A DNA stretch of 64,000 bases, from the NCBI RefSeq assembly GCF_025147325.1, contig NZ_CP102262.1, positions 62,001-126,000 of the forward strand, written 5' to 3'. Within the stretch, counting starts at the first letter, position 1. The number at the start of each line of letters is the position of its first letter. The stretch is from Bacteroides stercoris ATCC 43183 (lineage in GTDB: Bacteria; Bacteroidota; Bacteroidia; Bacteroidales; Bacteroidaceae). Positions 45,165 to 54,549 of this stretch are shown one piece after another. Position numbers and translations under genes: made by a program. The notes under the pieces were generated by a model. It had not been told where the DNA came from. It made no database searches and saw nothing but the letters and a program-made list of their open reading frames with translations.

Positions 45165-45172
45165 TCGGGAGT

Positions 45173-45250
45173 TATAAATTCTGAATTATGAATTGGCTGC
45201 ACCTGCGCCCCGTCCCATAATTCAAAATTAACGACTTAAAATCCAAACAA
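45173..45250. repeat. Heptamer repeats flanking a GC core between trkA and trkH
   Basis: The left arm is TATAAAT, TCTGAAT, TATGAAT (45173-45193), the core is GC-rich, and the right arm is CATAATT, CAAAATT (45216-45229), with looser AT-rich heptads up to the start codon. GAATTATG and CATAATTC are complementary, so the spacer can fold on itself. Confidence 0.65.
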
Positions 45251-45252
45251 GC

Positions 45253-46704
45253 GTGATTAACTTTAAGACAATTATACGGATTATCGGTATTCTGCTACTG
45301 CTGGAGACAGTCATGTTGCTGGCATGTTCGGCAATATCGTACTACTATAATGACGAAGCCCTCCTCGATTTCTGGAAATCGGCAGGTATCACAGCAGGAG
45401 TGGGCCTGCTCATGGCTATCGCCGGAAAAGGCGGTGAGAAACAACTTACCCGCCGCGACGGTTACGTCCTGGTCAGCTTTGCCTGGGTGGCTTTTTCTCT
45501 TTTCGGTATGTTGCCTTTCTACATCAGCGGATATGTCCCTGACATCACGAATGCTTTCTTTGAAACCATGTCCGGTTTTACAAGTACGGGAGCCACCGTG
45601 CTGGATAATATAGAATCGCTTCCTCACGGATTGCTGTTCTGGCGCGGTATGACACAATGGATAGGCGGTTTGGGAATTATCATGTTTACGATTGCCGTAT
45701 TACCCATCTTCGGGGTCAGCGGCCTGCAGGTGTTTGCCGCCGAAGCCAGCGGTCCCACGCACGACAAGGTGCATCCGCGCATCGGCATCACAGCCAAATG
45801 GATATGGAGCATCTATGCCGGACTCACTCTCATACTTGTAGTCTTGTTAATGCTGGGCGGCATGAACTGGTTCGACAGCGTATGCCATGCCTTTGCTACT
45901 ACGGGCACGGGTGGTTTCTCCACCAAGCAGGCAAGTGTGGCCTATTACAATTCTCCTTATATAGAATATGTAATCTCCATTTTCATGTTTATTTCCGGCA
46001 TCAACTTTACGCTATTGCTGTTCTTTGTCAACCGGAAATTCAAAAAGGTAATTGACAATGCCGAGCTGAAATGGTATTTCTGGTCGGTAGCAGGCTTTAC
46101 CGGTGTGATAGCCGTAGTGCTCTATTATACCGGTTCAATGGATGCGGAAGAGGCTTTCCGCAAATCATTGTTCCAGGTCATATCGCTGCACACCTCCACC
46201 GGCTTTGCCACAGACGACTATATGTTATGGACACCTGTGCTTTGGGGACTTCTTACCATTGTCATGGTGATGGGAGCTTGTGCCGGCAGCACTTCCGGCG
46301 GTCTGAAATGTATCCGTATGGTCATTCTGGCCAAAGTATCCCGCAATGAGTGCAAGCACCTCCTCCATCCCAACGCAGTGTTGCCGGTGCGTATAAACAA
46401 ACAAGTAATCCCCCCTTCCATCGTATCCACCGTGTTGGCATTTTTCTTTTTATATTTTATCATTATCATCATCAGCATACTGATAATGATGGGGATGGGG
46501 ATAGGTGCCGAAGAGTCCATCGGCTGTGTTGTATCCAGCATCGGCAATATGGGCCCCGGATTGGGTGATACCGGTCCGGCATATTCATGGAATGCCCTGC
46601 CCGATGCCGCCAAATGGTTACTGTCATTCCTCATGTTATTGGGACGTCTGGAATTGTTTACCGTCTTACTTTTGTTCACCCCGGAATTCTGGAAACGGAA
46701 TTGA
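45253..46704 (+). CDS. trkH: Trk potassium channel subunit TrkH
   Basis: This inner-membrane potassium-translocating subunit has 483 residues and a GTG start at 45253. The four pore-loop repeats of the family are seen as GFTSTGATVLDN, FATTGTGGFSTK, SLHTSTGFATDD and SSIGNMGPGLGDTGP. The protein is strongly hydrophobic throughout and ends LFTPEFWKR. With TrkA it makes a complete Trk system. Confidence 0.95.
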   Translation: MINFKTIIRIIGILLLLETVMLLACSAISYYYNDEALLDFWKSAGITAGVGLLMAIAGKGGEKQLTRRDGYVLVSFAWVAFSLFGMLPFYISGYVPDITNAFFETMSGFTSTGATVLDNIESLPHGLLFWRGMTQWIGGLGIIMFTIAVLPIFGVSGLQVFAAEASGPTHDKVHPRIGITAKWIWSIYAGLTLILVVLLMLGGMNWFDSVCHAFATTGTGGFSTKQASVAYYNSPYIEYVISIFMFISGINFTLLLFFVNRKFKKVIDNAELKWYFWSVAGFTGVIAVVLYYTGSMDAEEAFRKSLFQVISLHTSTGFATDDYMLWTPVLWGLLTIVMVMGACAGSTSGGLKCIRMVILAKVSRNECKHLLHPNAVLPVRINKQVIPPSIVSTVLAFFFLYFIIIIISILIMMGMGIGAEESIGCVVSSIGNMGPGLGDTGPAYSWNALPDAAKWLLSFLMLLGRLELFTVLLLFTPEFWKRN

Positions 46705-46774
46705 TTTAGGATAAAAAGTGTAAAAATAGTCTTATTTTGTTATGCAGAGATAGCAAAATGAGAGATACTTGTTA

Positions 46775-46782
46775 TATCTTTG
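46775..46782 (+). promoter_or_regulatory. -7 box of the small exported protein gene
   Basis: TATCTTTG is a perfect TAnnTTTG match, 24 bases before the ATG at 46806. Its presence supports that gene being real. Confidence 0.6.
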
Positions 46783-46805
46783 CGCCCTGAAACAGATAGG
46801 GAGGT

Positions 46806-47177
46806 ATGAAACAGTGCATAAAATATTGTATGATAGCCATACTCGCGGTTTTATTACACAACGGTGCAATAGAGGCTGCGGATTTTTTGTGCGCTCCGGC
46901 CGGTTGCAAAGCAGAGAGTTGCATTTTGACGCAGGCGCCTACCGCCCAACAGGTCATTCATAATTATTACAGACATACATCATCCGCCGCTTCTTGCCTG
47001 GAACATGTGGAAAGCCAGCAGGTTCCAAACAACAAAAGCTCCCTGTTGCGCACTGATATTATCCGTATGCAGCAACTGCTGCGTGCGCAAAGCTATGACC
47101 GTATGCCGAATGTACACTGTCTTACCGTGCCCGGTCCGCATTATTACATAATCGGGTTAAGGAAGATTATCATTTAA
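46806..47177 (+). CDS. Small exported cysteine-containing protein of unknown function
   Basis: I do not recognise this 123-residue protein. It begins with a good Sec signal (MKQCIKYCMIAILAVLLHNG to IEA), so it is predicted exported. The mature part has several cysteines near its start (FLCAPAGCKAESC), a polar middle with a histidine-tyrosine stretch (QQVIHNYYRH), a helical segment (RTDIIRMQQLLRAQSYD) and a short hydrophobic end (HYYIIGLRKIII). It has its own -7 box and stands between trkH and the nuo operon, on the same strand. It could be a lineage-specific cell-envelope protein. Confidence 0.6.
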   Translation: MKQCIKYCMIAILAVLLHNGAIEAADFLCAPAGCKAESCILTQAPTAQQVIHNYYRHTSSAASCLEHVESQQVPNNKSSLLRTDIIRMQQLLRAQSYDRMPNVHCLTVPGPHYYIIGLRKIII

Positions 47178-47193
47178 AAAAAAGGTAAAGCAT

Positions 47194-47225
47194 TATCACC
47201 TTGTCGCCTTATCGCTTTATCCTTG
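47194..47225. repeat. Four tandem octamers upstream of nuoA
   Basis: TATCACCT, TGTCGCCT, TATCGCTT and TATCCTTG follow one another with an exact 8-bp period, about 50 bases before the nuoA start. It resembles the heptamer arrays elsewhere but with a different period. Confidence 0.6.
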
Positions 47226-47275
47226 TTTTAGTGCAGTATATCTATATTTTATATATCTAAAATCTTATCGGATTT

Positions 47276-47626
47276 ATGAACTTTACTTTGTTGGTAGCCG
47301 TCTTGCTGACGGCAATTGCTTTCGTGGGTATCGTCATCGCATTGTCCAATGCGATAGCCCCCCGTTCGTACAATGTGCAGAAAATGGAGCCGTACGAATG
47401 TGGTATTCCCACCCGCGGTAAATCATGGATGCAGTTTCGGGTAGGTTACTACTTGTTTGCCATCCTGTTTCTGATGTTTGAAGTGGAGACGGTGTTCCTG
47501 TTTCCGTGGGCAGTCATAGCACGCGAGCTGGGAGCTGCCGGACTTTTCAGTATTTTATTTTTCCTTATTATATTGGTTCTGGGCCTTGCATATGCCTGGA
47601 GGAAAGGAGCGTTGGAATGGAAGTAA
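47276..47626 (+). CDS. nuoA: Complex I subunit NuoA
   Basis: Small membrane subunit of the proton-pumping quinone oxidoreductase: 116 residues, three helices. The conserved loop [24 protein letters not shown] contains the family's Glu-Cys-Gly. It is the first gene of the nuo operon and overlaps nuoB by ten bases. Confidence 0.96.
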   Translation: MNFTLLVAVLLTAIAFVGIVIALSNAIAPRSYNVQKMEPYECGIPTRGKSWMQFRVGYYLFAILFLMFEVETVFLFPWAVIARELGAAGLFSILFFLIILVLGLAYAWRKGALEWK

Positions 47627-48204
47627 CGAAGAAACCCAAAATAAAATCCATCCCTTATGAGGAGTTTACAGACAACGAAACGTTGGAGAAATTGGTTCGG
47701 GAACTTAATGCCGGCGGCGCTAATGTGGCTATCGGCGTTCTGGACGATTTCATCGATTGGGGACGCAGCAATTCGCTGTGGCCGCTTACGTTTGCAACCA
47801 GTTGTTGCGGTATCGAATTCATGGCCCTCGGTGCAGCCCGCTACGATATGGCGCGCTTCGGGTTTGAGGTAGCCCGTGCCAGTCCGCGCCAGGCAGATAT
47901 GATTATGGTGTGCGGAACAATCACGAACAAGATGGCTCCGGTGCTGAAACGCTTGTACGACCAGATGGCAGACCCTAAGTATGTGATAGCCGTAGGCGGT
48001 TGCGCTGTCAGCGGCGGCCCGTTCAAGAAGTCCTACCACGTTGTGAACGGAGTAGACAAGATTTTGCCGGTGGACGTATATATCCCCGGATGCCCTCCCC
48101 GCCCCGAAGCATTCTACTACGGAATGATGCAGTTGCAGCGTAAAGTAAAAATAGAGAAATACTTTGGCGGTGTAAACCAAAAAGAAGAAAGACCGGAAGA
48201 ATGA
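47617..48204 (+). CDS. nuoB: Complex I subunit NuoB
   Basis: This subunit carries iron-sulphur cluster N2, the last electron carrier before quinone. The start at 47617 ([17 protein letters not shown]) is chosen since the longer frame only translates nuoA out of phase. Cluster ligands are seen in [24 protein letters not shown] and [10 protein letters not shown]. It has 195 residues. It overlaps nuoA by ten bases and nuoCD by four. Confidence 0.96.
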   Translation: MEVTKKPKIKSIPYEEFTDNETLEKLVRELNAGGANVAIGVLDDFIDWGRSNSLWPLTFATSCCGIEFMALGAARYDMARFGFEVARASPRQADMIMVCGTITNKMAPVLKRLYDQMADPKYVIAVGGCAVSGGPFKKSYHVVNGVDKILPVDVYIPGCPPRPEAFYYGMMQLQRKVKIEKYFGGVNQKEERPEE

Positions 48205-49811
48205 ATATGAATATGAGTATGGAAATAAGATATATAGAACCCGCAGCCTTGCATGACGAAATGCTGCGCCTGCGGCAGGAAGAACAAATGGACTTTCTGG
48301 AATGCCTCACCGGTATGGACTGGGGCGAACCGGATGCCGCCAAAGACACTCCCGACACTCCGCGCGGACTTGGCGTGGTGTATCAGTTGGAATCCACCGT
48401 CACCGGCAAGCGGACTGCCATCCGCACCGCCACACTCAACCGCGAGCATCCCGAACTTCCCTCTGTATGCGACATCTGGAAAGCGGCAGACTTTCTGGAG
48501 CGTGAAGTGTTCGACTTCTACGGCGTGGTATTCGTAGGACACCCCGACATGCGCCGCCTCTACCTGCGCAACGACTGGGTAGGGCATCCGATGCGTAAAG
48601 ACGATGACCCGGAAGCACAGAACCCGCTGCGCATGGACAATGAGGAAACGGTTGATACCACCACCGAACTGGAACTGAACCCGGACGGAACGGTAAAGAA
48701 CAAGGAAACGCAACTCTTCGGCGACGACGAATATGTGGTGAACATCGGTCCCCAACACCCCGCAACCCACGGCGTAATGCGTTTCCGCGTATCGCTGGAA
48801 GGTGAAATCATCAAAAAAATCGATGCCAACTGCGGATATATCCACCGGGGTATCGAAAAGATGTGCGAAAGTCTTACATACCCGCAGACACTGGCGCTGA
48901 CCGACCGTCTGGACTACCTGGGCGCTCACCAGAACCGCCATGCCTTGTGTATGTGTATCGAAAAAGCCATGGGCATAGAGGTAAGCGAACGTGTGCAGTA
49001 CATCCGTACCATCATGGACGAGTTGCAGCGCATCGACTCGCACCTGCTTTTCTACTCCTGCCTGGCAATGGACCTCGGTGCACTGACCGCCTTCTTCTAC
49101 GGCTTCCGCGACCGTGAAAAGATTCTCGACATCTTCGAAGGAACCTGCGGCGGACGCCTCATCATGAACTACAACACGATTGGCGGCGTGCAAGCCGACA
49201 TCGCCCCCGACTTCCAGAAGAAAGTCAAAGAGTTCATCCCATACCTGCGCGGCATCCTGCACGAATACCACGACGTGTTTACAGGAAACATCATTGCGCA
49301 GCAGCGCCTGAAAGGCGTAGGCGTACTCTCCCGTGAAGATGCCATAGCGTTCGGAGCCACCGGCGGTACGGGCCGTGCCAGCGGTTGGGCGTGCGACGTA
49401 CGCAAGCGCATGCCTTACGGGGTGTATGACAAGGTGGACTTCAAAGAGATTGTCCGCACCGAGGGCGACTCCTGGGCACGCTACCTCATCCGTATGGACG
49501 AAATCATGGAGAGCCTGAAAATCATCGAACAACTGATAGACAATATCCCCGAAGGTGCATACCAGGAGAAGATGAAACCGATTATCCGCGTACCGGAAGG
49601 CACTTACTACGCTGCCGTAGAAGGCAGCCGCGGCGAGTTCGGCGTATTCCTTGAGAGCCACGGCGACAAGACACCCTACCGCCTGCACTTCCGCAGCACG
49701 GGGCTTCCGCTGGTATCTACCGTAGATACGATTTGCCGCGGTGCAAAGATTGCCGACCTTATCGCTATCGGCGGTACATTGGACTATGTAGTACCCGATA
49801 TCGACCGATAA
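48201..49811 (+). CDS. nuoC: Complex I fused subunit NuoC/NuoD
   Basis: A single 536-residue chain holds NuoC (~1-140, with [15 protein letters not shown] and [21 protein letters not shown]) and NuoD (~170-536, starting [21 protein letters not shown] and containing [15 protein letters not shown]). NuoD forms the quinone-binding site with NuoB. Fusion of C and D occurs in Enterobacteria and Bacteroidetes. Several in-frame ATGs at the start (48201, 48207, 48213, 48219) make the exact N-terminus uncertain by a few residues. Confidence 0.96.
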   Translation: MNMNMSMEIRYIEPAALHDEMLRLRQEEQMDFLECLTGMDWGEPDAAKDTPDTPRGLGVVYQLESTVTGKRTAIRTATLNREHPELPSVCDIWKAADFLEREVFDFYGVVFVGHPDMRRLYLRNDWVGHPMRKDDDPEAQNPLRMDNEETVDTTTELELNPDGTVKNKETQLFGDDEYVVNIGPQHPATHGVMRFRVSLEGEIIKKIDANCGYIHRGIEKMCESLTYPQTLALTDRLDYLGAHQNRHALCMCIEKAMGIEVSERVQYIRTIMDELQRIDSHLLFYSCLAMDLGALTAFFYGFRDREKILDIFEGTCGGRLIMNYNTIGGVQADIAPDFQKKVKEFIPYLRGILHEYHDVFTGNIIAQQRLKGVGVLSREDAIAFGATGGTGRASGWACDVRKRMPYGVYDKVDFKEIVRTEGDSWARYLIRMDEIMESLKIIEQLIDNIPEGAYQEKMKPIIRVPEGTYYAAVEGSRGEFGVFLESHGDKTPYRLHFRSTGLPLVSTVDTICRGAKIADLIAIGGTLDYVVPDIDR

Positions 49812-49860
49812 CGGTAAAAAGCAAAAAGAACGTCAATAACAGACAGCAGACATACATCAA

Positions 49861-49887
49861 ATCGTAAATCGTAAAACCGTAAATAAA
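49861..49887 (+). repeat. Short CGTAAA repeats before nuoH
   Basis: CGTAAAT, CGTAAAA and CGTAAAT occur at 49863, 49870 and 49878 (7- and 8-bp steps), just before the nuoH ATG at 49891. Confidence 0.6.
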
Positions 49888-49890
49888 CAG

Positions 49891-50967
49891 ATGTTTGACT
49901 TTAGTATAGTAACCAATTGGATTCACCAGATGCTGACCTCCCTCATGCCGGAAGGTCTGGCGGTGTTTCTTGAATGTGTAGTGATAGGCGTATGCATCAT
50001 CCTGATGTATGCAGTGCTTGCCATTATCCTGATTTACATGGAGCGCAAGATATGCGCCTTTTTCCAATGCCGCCTCGGTCCGATGCGTGTAGGAAAATGG
50101 GGATTGCTCCAAGTGCCGTGCGACGTTATCAAGATGTTGACCAAGGAAATCATCGACCTGAAGTTCTCCGACCGATTCCTCTACAACCTGGCGCCGTTCA
50201 TGGTCATCATAGCCTCGTTCCTCACCTTCGCCTGCCTGCCTGTCAGCAAAGGTCTGGAAGTGCTGGACTTCAACGTGGGCGTGTTTTTCCTGCTTGCCGC
50301 TTCGAGCATCGGCGTGGTAGGTATCCTGCTTGCCGGCTGGAGTTCCAACAATAAGTTCTCGCTTATCGGAGCCATGCGAAGCGGTGCGCAAATCATCAGT
50401 TACGAACTCTCGTGCGGACTGAGCATCCTGACGATGGTAGTCCTGATGGGTACGATGCAGTTCTCCGAAATCGTAGCCGGACAAGCCGACGGCTGGTTCA
50501 TCTTCAAAGGACATATCCCGGCTCTGATAGCTTTCATCATCTACCTGATTGCCGGCAATGCGGAAACCAACCGCGGTCCGTTCGACTTGCCCGAGGCCGA
50601 AAGCGAGCTGACGGCAGGCTATCATACGGAATACTCCGGTATGGGCTTCGGCTTCTTCTACCTGGCAGAGTACCTGAACCTGTTCATCGTAGCGAGTGTG
50701 GCAGCCACGATATTCTTAGGCGGCTGGATGCCGTTGCACATCGTGGGCCTGGACGGCTTCAACGCTGTAATGGATTACATTCCGGGCTTTGTATGGTTCT
50801 TCGGCAAGGCATTCTTCGTGGTGTTCCTGCTGATGTGGATTAAATGGACATTCCCGCGTCTGCGTATCGACCAGATTCTGAACCTCGAATGGAAATATCT
50901 GGTTCCCATCAGCATGGTGAACCTGATTCTAATGGTATTAATCGTAGTATTTGAATTGCATTTCTAA
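49891..50967 (+). CDS. nuoH: Complex I subunit NuoH
   Basis: Membrane subunit that joins the quinone site to the proton pumps: 358 residues, eight or nine helices. Conserved loops [24 protein letters not shown] (first 20 residues diagnostic) and [17 protein letters not shown] are intact, including the acidic residues of the E-channel. Confidence 0.96.
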   Translation: MFDFSIVTNWIHQMLTSLMPEGLAVFLECVVIGVCIILMYAVLAIILIYMERKICAFFQCRLGPMRVGKWGLLQVPCDVIKMLTKEIIDLKFSDRFLYNLAPFMVIIASFLTFACLPVSKGLEVLDFNVGVFFLLAASSIGVVGILLAGWSSNNKFSLIGAMRSGAQIISYELSCGLSILTMVVLMGTMQFSEIVAGQADGWFIFKGHIPALIAFIIYLIAGNAETNRGPFDLPEAESELTAGYHTEYSGMGFGFFYLAEYLNLFIVASVAATIFLGGWMPLHIVGLDGFNAVMDYIPGFVWFFGKAFFVVFLLMWIKWTFPRLRIDQILNLEWKYLVPISMVNLILMVLIVVFELHF

Positions 50968-51026
50968 GCCGGCACAGCACCGGAGCAATATTTCCTTTCG
51001 GGCAACACTAAATAATAATTACAACA

Positions 51027-51536
51027 ATGAAAGAAAAAGAACATAATTCTTACATAGGCAGCCTCATACACGGTATCACTTCCCTGCTGACGGGCATGAA
51101 AACCACCATGACCGTTTTCTGGCGGAAGAAGACTACCGAACAGTATCCGGAAAACCGGAAGACGCTGAAACTCTCCGAACGTTTCCGCGGCACGCTGACA
51201 ATGCCCCACAACGAGAAGAACGAACACCATTGCGTGGCCTGCGGCTTGTGCCAGACGGCTTGTCCCAACGACACCATCAAGGTGACGAGCCAGACGATAG
51301 AAACGGAAGACGGCAAGAAAAAGAAGATATTGGCGAAGTACGAATACGACCTCGGTTCGTGCATATTCTGCCAGCTTTGCGTCAATGCCTGCCCGCACGA
51401 TGCCATTACGTTCGACCAGAACTTCGAGCATGCCGTATTCGACCGCAGCAAACTGGTACTGACGCTGAACCATCCGGGCAGTCACGTAGAAGAGAAGAAG
51501 AAACCCGCCGCTCCCCAGCCTGAAGCAGCGAAGTAA
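51027..51536 (+). CDS. nuoI: Complex I subunit NuoI
   Basis: Peripheral ferredoxin-like subunit with two 4Fe-4S clusters: CVACGLCQTACP and CIFCQLCVNACP, each in the CxxCxxCxxxCP pattern. It has 169 residues. In a complex without NuoE/F/G this subunit would be the place where electrons enter, probably from a ferredoxin or flavodoxin; that is inferred. Its stop codon is the start of the heptamer array before nuoJ. Confidence 0.95.
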   Translation: MKEKEHNSYIGSLIHGITSLLTGMKTTMTVFWRKKTTEQYPENRKTLKLSERFRGTLTMPHNEKNEHHCVACGLCQTACPNDTIKVTSQTIETEDGKKKKILAKYEYDLGSCIFCQLCVNACPHDAITFDQNFEHAVFDRSKLVLTLNHPGSHVEEKKKPAAPQPEAAK

Positions 51537-51561
51537 TCAGTCATTCATAATTAGTAATCAA
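51534..51561 (+). repeat. Four tandem heptamers from the nuoI stop to the nuoJ start
   Basis: TAATCAG, TCATTCA, TAATTAG and TAATCAA fill the gap exactly, beginning with the nuoI stop codon (TAA, 51534-51536) and ending four bases (TAAC) before the nuoJ ATG at 51566. Confidence 0.75.
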
Positions 51562-51565
51562 TAAC

Positions 51566-52078
51566 ATGGAATTTAATCTTGAAACAATAGTATTTTACTT
51601 CCTTGCGGCCTTCATCAGCGTATTCTCCATACTGACGGTAACCACCAGACGCATGGTACGTTCGGCCACATACCTGCTGTTCGTGCTTTTCGGCACGGCA
51701 GGCATCTACTTCCTGCTGGGATATACGTTCCTCGGTTCGGTACAGATTATGGTCTATGCGGGCGGTATCGTCGTGCTTTACGTCTTCTCCATTCTGCTCA
51801 CCAGCGGTGAAGGCGACATGGCGGCCAAGCTGAAACGCAGCAAGTTCCTTGCCGGACTGGGCGCTACCGTGGCAGGAGCCGTCATCGTACTGTTCATAAC
51901 CCTGAAACATAAGTTCATCGCCACCACAGACATCGAACCGCTCGAAGTCAACATCAAGACCATCGGCCACCACATGCTGAGCGGCGACAAATACGGTTAC
52001 CTATTGCCCTTCGAGGCCGTCAGCATCCTGCTGCTGGCATGTATCGTAGGCGGATTGTTAATAGCACGTAAAAGATAA
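51566..52078 (+). CDS. nuoJ: Complex I subunit NuoJ
   Basis: Membrane subunit with five helices, 170 residues. The family motif around the pi-bulge helix is seen as VMVYAGGIVVLYVFSILL-like (QIMVYAGGIVVLYVF). It is five bases from nuoK. Confidence 0.95.
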   Translation: MEFNLETIVFYFLAAFISVFSILTVTTRRMVRSATYLLFVLFGTAGIYFLLGYTFLGSVQIMVYAGGIVVLYVFSILLTSGEGDMAAKLKRSKFLAGLGATVAGAVIVLFITLKHKFIATTDIEPLEVNIKTIGHHMLSGDKYGYLLPFEAVSILLLACIVGGLLIARKR

Positions 52079-52083
52079 GATTT

Positions 52084-52392
52084 ATGATACACATGGAATA
52101 TTACCTGATAGTCTCGGCTATCATGTTCTTCGCCGGCATCTACGGGTTCTTTACCCGCCGCAATACGTTGGCGATACTGATTTCAATTGAGTTGATACTG
52201 AATGCTACGGACATCAACTTCGCGGTATTCAACCGTTTCCTGTTTCCCGGCGGACTGGAAGGTTACTTCTTCTCCCTGTTCTCCATTGCCATCTCGGCAG
52301 CCGAAACGGCCGTGGCCATTGCCATCATGATTAACATCTATCGCAATATCCGCAGCATACAGGTGAACAAGCTGGACGAACTCAAATGGTAG
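52084..52392 (+). CDS. nuoK: Complex I subunit NuoK
   Basis: Small membrane subunit with three helices and the two buried glutamates of the proton path (LISIELILNATDINF and AISAAETAVAIAI). It has 102 residues; an ATG at 52093 is a possible later start. A hairpin array starts three bases after its stop. Confidence 0.95.
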   Translation: MIHMEYYLIVSAIMFFAGIYGFFTRRNTLAILISIELILNATDINFAVFNRFLFPGGLEGYFFSLFSIAISAAETAVAIAIMINIYRNIRSIQVNKLDELKW

Positions 52393-52394
52393 AT

Positions 52395-52486
52395 GCCTGT
52401 GCAGGCATCCTGCATAAGCCTGTGCAGATGTCCTGCATAGCACTGTGCAGACACCCTGCATAGAGTTGTGCAGACCGCCTGCATAA
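52395..52486 (+). repeat. Four 23-bp hairpin-forming units between nuoK and nuoL
   Basis: Four head-to-tail units begin at 52395, 52418, 52441 and 52464. Every unit has TGTGCAG, four variable bases, CCTGCATA, then four more variable bases. In the plus-strand RNA, TGTGCAG can pair with CTGCATA (seven pairs including one G-U), giving four small stem-loops in a row with variable loops. The first unit is preceded by ATGCCT, which also pairs with AGGCAT. Confidence 0.9.
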
Positions 52487-52528
52487 TGAGCCATTCAATA
52501 AAAACAAAAAGAGAGACTGAGCAGCATT

Positions 52529-52563
52529 TCTCAATTCTCCATTTTCAATTCTCAATTCAATAA
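52529..52563 (+). repeat. Five tandem heptamers before nuoL
   Basis: TCTCAAT, TCTCCAT, TTTCAAT, TCTCAAT and TCAATAA run without gaps to two bases before the nuoL ATG at 52566. Confidence 0.85.
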
Positions 52564-52565
52564 TT

Positions 52566-54479
52566 ATGGAATATACGATTCTAATCCTTCTCCTTCCTTT
52601 GCTCTCGTTCCTTGTGTTGGGACTGGGCGGCAAATGGATGTCGCACCGCACTGCCGGACTCATCGGCACGGCTGTGCTGGGTGCAGTGGCGGTACTCTCC
52701 TACCTCACCGCAATACACTATTTCACCGCCCCGCGGCTGGCAGACGGCACATTTGCCACACTGATGCCTTACAACTGTACATGGCTGCCGTTTACGCCGA
52801 CACTCAGCATTGACCTGGGCATCCTGCTCGACCCCATATCGGTGATGATGCTGATTGTCATAAGTACCGTATCGTTCATGGTACACCTCTACTCTTTCGG
52901 CTATATGAAAGGCGAACGCGGCTTCCAACGCTACTACGCTTTCCTCTCGCTGTTTACGATGTCCATGCTCGGACTGGTGGTGGCAACCAATATCTTCCAG
53001 ATGTATCTGTTCTGGGAGCTGGTGGGTGTGTCTTCCTACCTGCTGATAGGCTTCTACTACACGAAACCCGCAGCAATCGCCGCCAGCAAGAAAGCGTTTA
53101 TCGTGACCCGCTTTGCCGACCTGGGCTTCCTTATCGGTATCCTGGTTTACGGTTACTATGCCGGAACCTACACCTTCCAACCCAATGAAATGGCCTTGCT
53201 GAAAGGCGGCGCTGCCATGATTCCGCTGGCGCTGGGACTGATGTTCATCGGCGGAGCCGGCAAGAGCGCCATGTTCCCGCTGCACATCTGGCTGCCCGAT
53301 GCCATGGAAGGTCCTACTCCGGTGAGCGCACTGATTCATGCCGCTACGATGGTGGTGGCAGGCGTATACCTGGTGGCACGCATGTTCCCGCTGTTCATCG
53401 ACTATGCGCCCCACGTGCTGCACCTCGTGGCCTATGTAGGCGCATTCACCGCATTCTATGCCGCCAGCGTGGCTTGTGTGCAGAGTGACATCAAGCGTGT
53501 ACTTGCCTTCTCCACCATCTCGCAGATAGGCTTTATGATGGTAGCGCTCGGCGTATGTACATCCACAGACCCGCACGAAGGCGGACTGGGTTATATGGCA
53601 GGCATGTTCCACTTGTTTACGCACGCCATGTTCAAGGCGTTGCTGTTCCTCGGTGCAGGAAGCATCATCCATGCGGTGCACAGCAACGAGATGTCCGCCA
53701 TGGGCGGCCTGCGCAAATACATGCCGGTTACGCACATCACCTTCCTGATAGCCTGCCTTGCCATTGCCGGCATTCCCCCGTTCTCCGGGTTCTTCTCCAA
53801 GGACGAGATACTGACGGCCTGCTTCCGGTTCAGCCCCGTTATGGGTTGGATTATGACGGTGATTGCCGCCATGACCGCATTCTATATGTTCAGACTGTAT
53901 TACGGCATTTTCTGGGGCAGTTCGGAGCCGGGGCTGAAGTCGGCAAGCGATGAAAGCCACAGCCATCAGCACACGCCTCACGAGTCGCCCCTTGCCATGA
54001 CCGTTCCCCTGATGTTCCTTGCCGCAGTTACGATAGTTGCCGGATTTATTCCTTTCGGCCACTTCGTCAGCTCCAACGGCGAAGCCTATACCATCCACCT
54101 CGACTGGGGCGTGGCAGGAACAAGCATTGCCATTGCGGTTATCTCCATAGCTGTGGCCACTTTTATGTATAAAGGCGAAAAACAGCCGGTTGCCGATGCG
54201 CTTGCCCGCCGCTTCAACGGCTTGTGGACAGCAGCCTATCACCGCTTCTACATCGATGAGGTCTACCAGTTCATCACCCACCGCATCATCTTCGGCTGCA
54301 TCAGCCGCCCCATTGCCTGGTGGGACCGTCATGTGGTGGACGGCTTCTTCGATTTCCTTGCCTGGGGCGCCAATGCCACCAGCGACGAGATACGCGGCCT
54401 GCAAAGCGGACGCATCCAGCAATACACCTTCGTATTCCTGCTGGGTACGCTTGCACTGATACTGCTGCTGTTGCTGTAA
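52566..54479 (+). CDS. nuoL: Complex I subunit NuoL
   Basis: Largest antiporter-like proton pump subunit, 637 residues with about 16 helices. Visible family blocks are FWELVGVSSYLLIGFYY with the key Glu, GGAGKSAMFPLHIWLPDAMEGPTPVSALIHAATMV (conserved Lys and His region), FSTISQIGFMMVALG and PPFSGFFSKDEIL. The C-terminal part carries the long lateral helix region and ends in a hydrophobic leucine run. Confidence 0.96.
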   Translation: MEYTILILLLPLLSFLVLGLGGKWMSHRTAGLIGTAVLGAVAVLSYLTAIHYFTAPRLADGTFATLMPYNCTWLPFTPTLSIDLGILLDPISVMMLIVISTVSFMVHLYSFGYMKGERGFQRYYAFLSLFTMSMLGLVVATNIFQMYLFWELVGVSSYLLIGFYYTKPAAIAASKKAFIVTRFADLGFLIGILVYGYYAGTYTFQPNEMALLKGGAAMIPLALGLMFIGGAGKSAMFPLHIWLPDAMEGPTPVSALIHAATMVVAGVYLVARMFPLFIDYAPHVLHLVAYVGAFTAFYAASVACVQSDIKRVLAFSTISQIGFMMVALGVCTSTDPHEGGLGYMAGMFHLFTHAMFKALLFLGAGSIIHAVHSNEMSAMGGLRKYMPVTHITFLIACLAIAGIPPFSGFFSKDEILTACFRFSPVMGWIMTVIAAMTAFYMFRLYYGIFWGSSEPGLKSASDESHSHQHTPHESPLAMTVPLMFLAAVTIVAGFIPFGHFVSSNGEAYTIHLDWGVAGTSIAIAVISIAVATFMYKGEKQPVADALARRFNGLWTAAYHRFYIDEVYQFITHRIIFGCISRPIAWWDRHVVDGFFDFLAWGANATSDEIRGLQSGRIQQYTFVFLLGTLALILLLLL

Positions 54480-54549
54480 ACGAGAAACGGAAATTGATAG
54501 TGATGTATCAACCATATAGAACAATAACAATTAATACCATATTATAAAG

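Noticed and set aside
48117..49688. A 523-codon minus-strand frame opposite nuoCD
   Set aside because: It mirrors a GC-rich conserved gene; the translation has no family pattern. The similar 442-codon frame at 54559-55887 opposite nuoM is rejected for the same reason.
52581..54530. A 649-codon open frame on the minus strand opposite nuoL
   Set aside because: It is the antisense shadow of nuoL; its product is rich in His, Gln and Glu without domain or signal, and nuoL is unmistakable on the plus strand.
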